Below are positions 50,980 through 58,706 of a stretch of DNA of 64,000 nucleotides, piece after piece. The position numbers and the translations under genes were made by a program. Every line of letters starts with the position of its first letter. Position 1 is the stretch's first letter. The notes under the pieces are model-generated. The model was not told where the DNA came from, made no database searches, and was given only the letters and a program-made list of their open reading frames with translations. The DNA lies in assembly GCA_001054945.1 (NCBI GenBank), contig JVKJ01000003.1, positions 124,001 to 188,000 of the forward strand, given 5' to 3'. This DNA is from Corynebacterium falsenii (GTDB lineage: Bacteria > Actinomycetota > Actinomycetes > Mycobacteriales > Mycobacteriaceae).

Positions 50980-51398
50980 GAGCTCCAGGACACAGAGCGC
51001 TCGTCGACAGCATCCGCGGCCCCCGGGTCGCAGCTGCGCCTCTCGTCGCCTCGCGGACGTTCCGCCAGGTACCACCACTCGGAGGCGCGGCCACCACGGG
51101 TGCACAGGCGCTCGGTCAGTAACAGGCTTTGGCGCGGCCACGCCTGTCGCCGGTGGTGGGAAACCATCTCCGGCAGCGGGCCCAGCGCCCAACTCCAACG
51201 AAAAACACAACACTCAAGTCCTAGGTAGCGCTAGGCACCCTGCAGCTGAAGGACTAACCAACCTGGCTTCGGGTTCTAGCTTCTCGAGCTCCGCAGCGTA
51301 GGCCCTGACGATGTGTCGGCCCTAACGATGTGAGGAGCTCCCCGAAGCACAGCTGTCAGGGAATCACCACCGGCCCGGGTCATCACTGACCCGGGCCC
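50980..51398. other. Gene-free region between convergent genes
   Basis: 419 bp. Open frames here lack ribosome-binding sites and family motifs. It ends in the hairpin at 51372-51397. A small dyad CCTAG-GTAGCG-CTAGG lies near 51220. Confidence 0.5.
51372..51397 (-). terminator. Hairpin directly after the esrR stop
   Basis: GGCCCGGGTCA / TGACCCGGGCC, perfect 11-bp stem with a 4-base loop, starting 1 bp after the stop codon. It lacks a T tract, so terminator strength is uncertain. Confidence 0.5.
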
Positions 51399-52097
51399 TT
51401 AATCTAGGCGGTGGTCCGCGACCCACCGGGACAGCGCATGACGATTGGTCTGTTGAGTCTTTCGCAGAATATTTGATACGTGCGTTTCCACCGTCTTCAC
51501 CGAGATAAATAGCTTCCCGGCCATCTCCTTGTAGGTGTACCCGCGAGCCAGCAACTTCAACACTTCCCGTTCGCGCCTGGTGAGCTCGTCGAGCAACCCC
51601 GCCGAATCCCTGGCGCCGTCGCTGGCGGGATTCATGCTGCTCGATTGGGGAGCGGCTTGGCCAGTGAACGCATCCAGGACATATCCCGCCAGCCGGGGAG
51701 AAAACACGGCATCGCCACCGCTGACGCGCACCACATCCTCCACCAGCTCCTGCCCGCTCACGTTCTTCGTGACATAGCCGCGCGCCCCGGCACGAATGAG
51801 GGAGATCACGTCCTCGGGCTTATCGGACACACTCAGACCTAAGAACAGAGCCTTGCTCCCCGCCGCCTGGCACTGCAACAGCACCTCCAGCCCGCCGCCG
51901 TCCGGCATGTGCACGTCCAGCAGCACCACCGCGGGCTCCGTCTCACGAATCCCAGCCACCGCGCTGCGCACATCCCCGGCATCCCCAATCACGTTGATGC
52001 GCGCGTCCGAGGACAGCTCCGCACGGACCCCCGCCCGAAACATCGAATGATCATCCACCAGAAACACTCGCACGGGGCTATCCATTGTCGTTGCCAT
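51399..52097 (-). CDS. LuxR/NarL-family response regulator, EsrR-like
   Basis: 232 residues. The receiver domain has VRVFLVDDHSMFRAG, the phosphoacceptor Asp in LLDVHMPDGG (near residue 59) and the Lys of YVTKNVS. The C-terminal GerE/LuxR helix-turn-helix (about 165-230) contains LTRREREVLKLLARGYTYKEMA. ATG 52097 has GAGG 9 bp upstream; the frame is open to TTG 52157. It follows the kinase gene and, with the divergent PspC protein, matches the EsrISR envelope-stress system of C. glutamicum. Target genes are not visible here. Confidence 0.88.
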   Translation of the reverse strand: MATTMDSPVRVFLVDDHSMFRAGVRAELSSDARINVIGDAGDVRSAVAGIRETEPAVVLLDVHMPDGGGLEVLLQCQAAGSKALFLGLSVSDKPEDVISLIRAGARGYVTKNVSGQELVEDVVRVSGGDAVFSPRLAGYVLDAFTGQAAPQSSSMNPASDGARDSAGLLDELTRREREVLKLLARGYTYKEMAGKLFISVKTVETHVSNILRKTQQTNRHALSRWVADHRLD

Positions 52098-52180
52098 CTC
52101 GTTCATCCTCGTCACGGTACTTTCTGTTCGCTCATGCTCATCCACAAAGCTGATCAATCGGCCCTATCCAGCACGCCCTA

Positions 52181-53452
52181 TCAGGCACTTGGCCGTTGCT
52201 TCAGCATCAGGATCACTTCCGTCCCCTCCGGGCCGCTGTCGATATTCACGCTACCGCCCGCTCGTTCCATTCTGTCCATGATGGAGTGCCGAACCCCCTG
52301 TCGATCCTCAGGCACGTCCGACAGAGAGAATCCGGGCCCGCGATCGCGCACAAACATCTCCACCGGTTCCTCGGGCTCTGCTTCCAAGTACACGTTGATT
52401 TCCGAGCATCCCGAGTGTTTGGCGGCGTTCACCATTGCCTCTCGTCCAGCGAACACCAGCGACAGCAACCTCTCGTCGGTCGGCTGATCTTCGCCCACGA
52501 TCACGGGCCTAATCTGCACCCCGTAGGTATCCTCAACCTCGCCGCACGCGACCCGCACCGCGCCGAAGAGGGTCTGGGGCCGCACGCTCTCGTCGTCACC
52601 GAACAGCCATTGCCGCAGTTGCCGCTCCTGGCTACGGGCGACCGCCACGATCTCGGGCTCCGCCGATTGCTTCTGGATCAGGGTGAGGGTTTGCAGCACA
52701 CTGTCGTGGATGCGTCCCGCGATGCGCGCCCGTTCCGCATCCTTCGCTTTCTCCCTCGCTCTTTCAGACGCCACTGACCACAGTCGGAGCCACAGCGGGA
52801 TCAACGTGACAATGAACCCCACCACGATGGCAACCGCCGCCATCAGCGTGGCGGAAAGAACGGAAAACCGCAGCCTATCCGCGGTGAGAAACAATAGCGC
52901 CGTGGTTCCACAACCCGCCAAGAGGAGGAAGACACCCAGTGCCAAGCCTCCCCATTGGAGCGCGTTCGGGCGCAGCGGAGCGGACGAGGCGGTGGCGTCC
53001 TCAATCGTTGCGGACGAGGGGCCGAAGTTCTTCCAGATGAGGAAAATACCCACCGCAACCACGCACAACCCCAACATCCAGGGGGAACGCTGTGAGAATG
53101 CGGAAGACACGAGCAGCATGCCCAGGCCCGCGATGACCATGAACCAATCCCAGGCCTTGGGCTTGCGAGACACGGCGTCCCAACCACCGCGAGCACCGAT
53201 CATCCGGGTTTCAATACGATGCATGGACACAGGATTGAGTGCCCGTTGCGGCTGATCGCGCAGGGGGATGAACATCCACAGGGCAGGGTAGAGAACCAAG
53301 CCCAGCGGTGGGATGAAGCACGTAGCGAGGAAGGCCAATCGCACCCAGGTAAGTTCCACGCCCAGGTGAGCAGCGATTCCCGCGCAGACGCCACCGAGAA
53401 CGCGGTTTTGATCAGCGCGAACAAGCTGCGGGTAAAGGACTGGTCGTGGCAT
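52181..53452 (-). CDS. PspC-domain sensor histidine kinase, EsrS-like
   Basis: 423 residues. The N-terminus carries a PspC domain (RADQNRVLGGVCAGIAAHLGV), followed by several membrane helices (about 90-215). The HisKA_3 dimerisation region has IAGRIHDSVLQTLTLIQ (phosphoacceptor His near 248), and the HATPase domain includes REAMVNAAKHSG and VRDRGPGFSL. This domain order is the EsrS type of C. glutamicum, which senses cell-envelope antibiotics; the PspC part may interact with EsrI. The response regulator gene follows 83 bp later. Divergent to the esrI-like gene. Confidence 0.9.
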   Translation of the reverse strand: MPRPVLYPQLVRADQNRVLGGVCAGIAAHLGVELTWVRLAFLATCFIPPLGLVLYPALWMFIPLRDQPQRALNPVSMHRIETRMIGARGGWDAVSRKPKAWDWFMVIAGLGMLLVSSAFSQRSPWMLGLCVVAVGIFLIWKNFGPSSATIEDATASSAPLRPNALQWGGLALGVFLLLAGCGTTALLFLTADRLRFSVLSATLMAAVAIVVGFIVTLIPLWLRLWSVASERAREKAKDAERARIAGRIHDSVLQTLTLIQKQSAEPEIVAVARSQERQLRQWLFGDDESVRPQTLFGAVRVACGEVEDTYGVQIRPVIVGEDQPTDERLLSLVFAGREAMVNAAKHSGCSEINVYLEAEPEEPVEMFVRDRGPGFSLSDVPEDRQGVRHSIMDRMERAGGSVNIDSGPEGTEVILMLKQRPSA

Positions 53453-53498
53453 GGAACTCAGTGTGCCACGAGCTGGGGTTAAGGGATATCGGGGTTTA

Positions 53499-53519
53499 CC
53501 CTGAAAGCTGAATTCAGGG
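53499..53519. promoter_or_regulatory. Inverted repeat between esrS and esrI
   Basis: CCCTGAA-N7-TTCAGGG, perfect 7-bp arms, in the 104-bp divergent gap. A candidate EsrR operator; the binding partner is inferred. Confidence 0.45.
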
Positions 53520-53556
53520 CGAGTCCCCGATGTAAAAGTCGCAGGCCAACAGCAGT

Positions 53557-54696
53557 ATGAAACACATGGAGACGAACACGTACAACGAAAACAGCAACGG
53601 GCCTGCGGATCGCCCGATATGGCAGGACCTGTGGGACACGCGCCCCACCAGATTGCCCCGGGATCAGCACCAGGGAACGTGGATCATGGGCGTGGCCGAG
53701 GGCATTGCTATGCGATACCAGGTGAGCGTGACGTTGATTCGCCTGCTCTTCGTGGCGCTGTCCCTGGTGGCGGGGGCGGGCATCATCACCTATTTGCTGC
53801 TGGTGCTGGTCCTCCCTCGCTACGGAGTGCCGATTGCACCGCTGGAATCCCTGTGGAAGCACACCTCAGACAGTCGGTTGCGCCACGACCGCTCCGTCGG
53901 CGTGGCCAGCGTGATCCTCGGGATTTTTCTTTCAGCTGGTTCGGCACAAGCGGATATTCAGTGGCTACTGGTCACCTGGGCTGTGGTGGGGCTGGTGTTC
54001 TGGATGCTGTACCAGCGCCTGCCACAACCGGTGAATAGCGCTTTTGCCGCGGCGACCGTATACGCGCCGGAGACACCAGAGACCCCGGCCCCGCAACAGC
54101 CGGAGCCTCCACGCCAGGAACCCCCGGCGTGGGACCCGCTTGGGGCTGCCCCTTTCGCCTGGGACCTGCCCGATCCAGAACCAGTTGAACCCACCGGTGC
54201 AGCGCGGAAGGCGAAGAAACCCCGGAAGAAAGCGGTCTTTTGGATCGGAGCGTTCCTTTTCATTGACCTGATCATTGCCCTCATCATCGGCCTGTTCGTG
54301 ATGAATGGCAGCGGCGACAAGAGGACCACCTCAATGTCCTCGGGGGTGACACAGGTTCAGCCGGCGGATCTGCAGCATGGGATGTCCTTTATTGCCAGTA
54401 GCAGCACCGTCGCTATCCCCAAGGAGATGAAGGTCGACCGGCAAGCCGAGCTCACTGTAGAGGCTTATGCCTCCAGCTTGGAACTGGATGTGCCCGCGCA
54501 CACTGACGGCAATACCTATCGCGTCACGGTCGAATGCGATCTCAGCGTGTGGACATCGTGCGATGCGCCACAGAGCCGGGTAGTGCCCGGCCAGGACTAC
54601 GACAAGCTCACCAGCCAGGGCCAAAGGGCCGAAGATAACGTGGACATTCCGGAATTGCGGATCACCATGAATGGTGTGGCCTCGTCCATCAGTTAG
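53557..54696 (+). CDS. PspC-domain membrane protein, EsrI-like
   Basis: 379 residues. A PspC domain with TWIMGVAEGIAMRYQVSVTLIRLLFVALSLVAGAG lies near residues 42-80, followed by further membrane helices (to about 155), a Pro/Glu-rich linker (about 165-215), another helix (about 228-250) and a C-terminal extracytoplasmic domain. EsrI is the inhibitory membrane component of the three-component EsrISR system; divergence from esrSR matches C. glutamicum. Starts at 53557 and 53566 are both possible; neither has a strong ribosome-binding site. Confidence 0.85.
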   Translation: MKHMETNTYNENSNGPADRPIWQDLWDTRPTRLPRDQHQGTWIMGVAEGIAMRYQVSVTLIRLLFVALSLVAGAGIITYLLLVLVLPRYGVPIAPLESLWKHTSDSRLRHDRSVGVASVILGIFLSAGSAQADIQWLLVTWAVVGLVFWMLYQRLPQPVNSAFAAATVYAPETPETPAPQQPEPPRQEPPAWDPLGAAPFAWDLPDPEPVEPTGAARKAKKPRKKAVFWIGAFLFIDLIIALIIGLFVMNGSGDKRTTSMSSGVTQVQPADLQHGMSFIASSSTVAIPKEMKVDRQAELTVEAYASSLELDVPAHTDGNTYRVTVECDLSVWTSCDAPQSRVVPGQDYDKLTSQGQRAEDNVDIPELRITMNGVASSIS

Positions 54697-54740
54697 GGCT
54701 GGCCCACCGGTGGGCGCGGTCTCGACAGCGCGGTCCCGTT

Positions 54741-57218
54741 TTACCCCTGTTCAGGGTTCTCCGGCCACGAGTGCTTGGGGTAGCGGCCGCGCATCTCCGC
54801 TCGAACACTGTGGTAGGGCCCAGACCAAAAGCTGCCCAGGTCATCTGTGACAGCAAGCGGCCGTTGCGCGGGTGACAAAAGGTGGAACTGCACCTTTACC
54901 CCGGCCACTCGCGGGCTTTCCATGAGCCCAAAGCAATCCTGCAACTTGGTCGCCACCACCGGCGGCGGGATCGGGGCCTCCGCATCTGACGGGTAGTCTG
55001 TGACCTCCGGGTAGCGGATCCTTACTCGCCGGCCGCTGGGCAAGGTCAACTGATCCGGCGCGATCCGATCGATCGGCTGATCCCACGGGATGAGGCCGCG
55101 GAGCAGGTCAGCGATGGGAGGAGTCCTCCCTGCGAGGAGGTCAGGAACCGCGAAATCGGTGACCTCGCTGGGCAGCGTGCAGACATCGGGATACCCCGGC
55201 ACTCCCGACCGAAACGCGAAGTACATTCGTCTCTGCAGCTCCAGTGCGCTATCGCTCAAAGGCAGGCTCGCCTCACCGGTGGACAGCGCCCGGACCAATG
55301 CCTCCTTCGCTTCGCCAGGCTGAGCCTGGACGGGGGTTGTGGATAGCCGGATGGCGCCCAGCCATTCTTCCTCCCGCACCTGTACCTGGTGTTTCTGGTC
55401 ATTCCATATGGCTGTCCGCACAGTCCGTGTCTCCGTGCCGTCGAGCAAGGAGAAGTCCATGCCGATGGCGCTGCGCACAACCGCCTCGGAACCCCGCCGG
55501 GCGATATCGGCGATAGCAAACCACTGGTGCGGATCGTCTTGTAACTCCCGCGGAAGGGTTGCTCCGGTACCTCCGGCGCACAGCACGCGCGCGGTCGATC
55601 CCTCCACACGCCGGGCGATGAATTCAGGGAAGCAGCAGGCCACGGTCAGGGCGATGGCCGCGTCGCCAGTCGGTGTACCTGGGCCACCCGCATCATTGGC
55701 GCCATCCTCCTTGGTCAGCGCCCGCTCCAGAACTCGGCGCATCCGCTTGACCGCCGGATCGTTGTGCCGGACGTTGGCGATGGTGAGGGGAAAAGGTACG
55801 CGGGTGGCGTCCACAAGTGACAAAACCCTGGCCACCTCACCCACGGGAACTCTTCGCGCGGCGAGCAACCCACCGCGCGCGAGGTGGGGATCCAGGGGCA
55901 TCGCGGCGATTCTGCGGCCCAGGGGCGTGATCCGATCTCCATCCAACGCCCCGAGCAGGGTGAGCGTATCGCGGGCAGCGGAGGTGGCTCGTTCGGGGAA
56001 CGGGTCGGGCAAGGGGAGTGCACCGCCGAGGAGGCCTTCCCAGCACATCACGTCCAGCACGGCTCCGGAGACATCGGAGGTTGCGATCGCCGGTGGTGTG
56101 AACTCCGGGAGCTTCGCCCACTCCTCGGCGCTGACACAGCGGAAAACGGTGCCGGCCGCCTCGCGAGCGGCGCGACCCGCGCGCTGTTGAGTCGATGCGC
56201 GGCTGGCGAGCTCTGTGACCAGCAGCGACATTCCGCGTGAGGTATCGCGTCGACTGACCCGCGCCAGGCAGGAATCCACCACCACGCGGACGCCGGGGAC
56301 GGTGAGGGAGGATTCCGCGACGTCCGTCGCCACGATCACGCGCCGGGCGGGGTGGTCGCCCTCGGGTGGGGACGCCGGCTGCAAGACCTCGGTCTGTTGT
56401 TGCGGGGTCAGTTGGCCGTGCAGGACGTGGGTTGTCACGTGCGGGTGCGGGGCGCGGTCGCGGACGTGCTGTGCGACAATTTCGGTCCCGCGGATGGTGG
56501 GGACGAAGGCGAGGATGTCTCCCGCCGTGCGGGGAAGGGCGTGGAGGATGGTGCGGGTGACGTGGTCTTCGACGGATCCAGGCTGCCCTGGCCGGGCGCG
56601 AGGGTCGCGAGTGGTGATGGTGGACTCCGTGGCGGGGGAGTAATGAACCTCGAGCGGGTGGATTGGAGAGGGAACGTGCACAATCCCGCTGGTTGGTAGT
56701 GAGAGGAAATCGGCCCAGCGTTCGGCATCGACGGTGGCGGACATGACAATGAGCTGCAGGTCGTCCCGGAGTTCGCGGAGCTGGGCAGCCATGGCCAGGA
56801 CGAGGTCTGATTCGATGTGGCGTTCGTGGACTTCGTCGATGACGATAGCAGCGGTGCCGGGGAGTTCGGGATCGCGGAGGAGGCGGCGGAGGAGCACGCC
56901 TGGGGTGAGCATTTCGATCCGCGTGCGGTCGCTGACCTGGGAATCGCCGCGGACGGTGTAGCCGACCTCATCGCCCACCGTGGTTCCGCGGAGTTCGGCG
57001 ATACGGGTGGCGGCAGCACGGGCGGCGACCCTGCGGGGCTGCGTGACCACGACGCGGGCAGGGCGCGAGTCGCCCGGTGCCTTATCTGCCAGAGCGTCTG
57101 CAATGTATTGCGGGGCAAGGGTGGTCTTGCCGGTTCCCGGCGGTGCGTGCACCACGGCGGCGCCGTGGCGTTCCAGGGCAGACAGGAGGGCGGCCCGGCC
57201 GGCGGAGAATGGCAGCAT
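54741..57218 (-). CDS. hrpB: ATP-dependent DEAH-type helicase HrpB
   Basis: 825 residues. Motif I reads APPGTGKTT (near 25-33), motif II DEVH (near 126), motif III SAT, followed by a helicase C domain with QRAGRAAREAAG, then HA2 and the HrpB-specific C-terminal region (PLAVTDDLGSFW, PKHSWPENP). HrpB proteins are widespread DEAH helicases with poorly known roles in RNA metabolism. The start is ATG 57218 without strong competing starts. Full family length. Confidence 0.95.
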   Translation of the reverse strand: MLPFSAGRAALLSALERHGAAVVHAPPGTGKTTLAPQYIADALADKAPGDSRPARVVVTQPRRVAARAAATRIAELRGTTVGDEVGYTVRGDSQVSDRTRIEMLTPGVLLRRLLRDPELPGTAAIVIDEVHERHIESDLVLAMAAQLRELRDDLQLIVMSATVDAERWADFLSLPTSGIVHVPSPIHPLEVHYSPATESTITTRDPRARPGQPGSVEDHVTRTILHALPRTAGDILAFVPTIRGTEIVAQHVRDRAPHPHVTTHVLHGQLTPQQQTEVLQPASPPEGDHPARRVIVATDVAESSLTVPGVRVVVDSCLARVSRRDTSRGMSLLVTELASRASTQQRAGRAAREAAGTVFRCVSAEEWAKLPEFTPPAIATSDVSGAVLDVMCWEGLLGGALPLPDPFPERATSAARDTLTLLGALDGDRITPLGRRIAAMPLDPHLARGGLLAARRVPVGEVARVLSLVDATRVPFPLTIANVRHNDPAVKRMRRVLERALTKEDGANDAGGPGTPTGDAAIALTVACCFPEFIARRVEGSTARVLCAGGTGATLPRELQDDPHQWFAIADIARRGSEAVVRSAIGMDFSLLDGTETRTVRTAIWNDQKHQVQVREEEWLGAIRLSTTPVQAQPGEAKEALVRALSTGEASLPLSDSALELQRRMYFAFRSGVPGYPDVCTLPSEVTDFAVPDLLAGRTPPIADLLRGLIPWDQPIDRIAPDQLTLPSGRRVRIRYPEVTDYPSDAEAPIPPPVVATKLQDCFGLMESPRVAGVKVQFHLLSPAQRPLAVTDDLGSFWSGPYHSVRAEMRGRYPKHSWPENPEQG

Positions 57219-57258
57219 GATTCGATTTTAGGGGTGCACAGCCCCGGGGTTCGAACGC

Positions 57259-57621
57259 CTAGTGCAGCGTGGTCCGCAGCACAGAAATCAGATCGCCTGC
57301 GGTTCCCAGCGAATCGTTTCCTAGACTCCACACGAGCAAAGTGGCCAGCGCCAGGGCGATGCCACTGACGATCAGCATCGTGATCAGTGCGGTGACAAAG
57401 GGGTGATTATGATCCTCGTCCTCCACTTCGTCGAAGGGGAGGGGCTGGATTGCGGGTAGCTCAGTGGCCTGCTCGCCATTTAGCAGGCCAATGTCGTAGG
57501 GCCCATCGGGGCCGAGGAACCCACCTTCAGTCGGAGGTTTTGCAGTGAATGTCCCCGTATCACCTGGTTGTGGTTCTTCGGGGTCCAAGGAGTGGTCGTG
57601 CTCAGGGGTCTGATTGACCAT
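57259..57621 (-). CDS. Single-pass membrane protein with an acidic N-terminus
   Basis: 120 residues starting MVNQTPEHDHSL after AAGGAGTG. An acidic, Pro/Glu/Asp-rich cytoplasmic-type N-terminus (about 1-72) is followed by one membrane helix (about 75-100) and a short outer tail. I do not recognise the family. It lies 40 bp upstream of hrpB on the same strand and may be co-transcribed with it. Confidence 0.75.
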   Translation of the reverse strand: MVNQTPEHDHSLDPEEPQPGDTGTFTAKPPTEGGFLGPDGPYDIGLLNGEQATELPAIQPLPFDEVEDEDHNHPFVTALITMLIVSGIALALATLLVWSLGNDSLGTAGDLISVLRTTLH

Positions 57622-57959
57622 GTGGCGGACACTCCTTCCTTTAATTAGGCGACCGCGGGCTCAATCACGTTGTGTGTTGGTTCAACGAGATGCCGGGGTG
57701 GTCGCAGCCTGGGATGACGGCGGAACGTCCGTGTAAATTCAACCTTTAATTTAGCTTAAAGATTGCTAAAAAGTGTTCACGCCTCATCTTAGACCTAAAC
57801 CTCCACATGTAACACCCACGTTGGAACATTCGTGGTCTCATCTGGTTATCCACCTCTGCTCCAGATGTGGATAACACCCTAGCGTGTGGCCACTTGGGGC
57901 CGTGAGGTCCCCCACACCGACTAGGGTGGCGCAGGTATTCCACGACCAGAAGGAACGCC
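57622..57959. other. AT-rich divergent intergenic region
   Basis: 338 bp between the small membrane protein gene and tag. A dyad CTTTAA-TTTAGC-TTAAAG lies at 57744-57761 in the most AT-rich part. No gene. Confidence 0.4.
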
Positions 57960-58706
57960 ATGAATCTCTTCGACTTCGGCCGAAAGAAAGCCAGCCCAGA
58001 CAACGAAGTACACACCATTTCATTGGATAAGCCCAGCGTGAAAGAGGAGATGAGCACCGCCACGTACACCCCGGGCGGGCAGGTGCGCACCGTCGACGGA
58101 ACCCTCCGCCCACCCTGGGCCATGCGCTCCGACCTCGAGCGCGACTACTTCGACGAGGAATGGGGCCGCCACATCATCACCGAGTCCGGTCTGCTGGAGA
58201 GGATCGCCCTCGAGGGGTTCCAATCGGGTCTTTCCTGGTCCACGGTCCTGCGCAAGCGCCGCGCCTTCCGCGAGGTTTTTTCTCTTTTTGACGCCACTCG
58301 CATTGCCCAGATGACCGAAGAACAAAAGCGCGAGGCTCTAGCCGATGAACGACTGATCAGGAATCAACAAAAGCAGGCAGCGGTTTACACGAACGCGGAG
58401 GCCACCATCGCACTGCGGGATGACCCTGACCTTCAGGCGCTGCCGGAGGGGCACCCTGCAGAAAAGGTGCTCGGCGGTGTGGTGAAGCGGCTGCCCGCGG
58501 GCTTACCGGTCTTGATCTGGAGCTTCACTCCAGCCGAACATGAACGGCCACGGCACATTGATGACATTAAGAGCACGTCGCCGGAATCGAAGGCCATGTC
58601 CACTGAGCTGAAGCGTCGTGGATTCAGCTTCGTCGGCCCCACGACGTGCTATGCGCTCATGCAGGCCATCGGCATGGTGGACGATCGGGTCGACGAGGAG
58701 GACTAG
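57960..58706 (+). CDS. tag: DNA-3-methyladenine glycosylase I (Tag family) without zinc ligands
   Basis: 248 residues, about 55 longer than E. coli Tag at the N-terminus. The fold signatures are clear: YFDEEWG, IALEGFQSGLSWSTVLRKR with the catalytic Glu, and RGFSFVGPTTCYALMQAIGMV. Yet the four zinc ligands of E. coli Tag are absent: RPPW replaces RCxW, YFDEEWG replaces YHDxEWG, and the C-terminus ends VDDRVDEED without the His and Cys. Removes 3-methyladenine if active. AAGGA precedes ATG 57960. Stop shares CTAG with the convergent reductase gene. Confidence 0.9.
   Translation: MNLFDFGRKKASPDNEVHTISLDKPSVKEEMSTATYTPGGQVRTVDGTLRPPWAMRSDLERDYFDEEWGRHIITESGLLERIALEGFQSGLSWSTVLRKRRAFREVFSLFDATRIAQMTEEQKREALADERLIRNQQKQAAVYTNAEATIALRDDPDLQALPEGHPAEKVLGGVVKRLPAGLPVLIWSFTPAEHERPRHIDDIKSTSPESKAMSTELKRRGFSFVGPTTCYALMQAIGMVDDRVDEED

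Noticed and set aside
50656-51213. Minus-strand frame of about 185 codons
   Set aside because: It is the complement of the YeaQ-like gene and gene-free DNA, has no ribosome-binding site, and its composition reflects GC-rich third positions.
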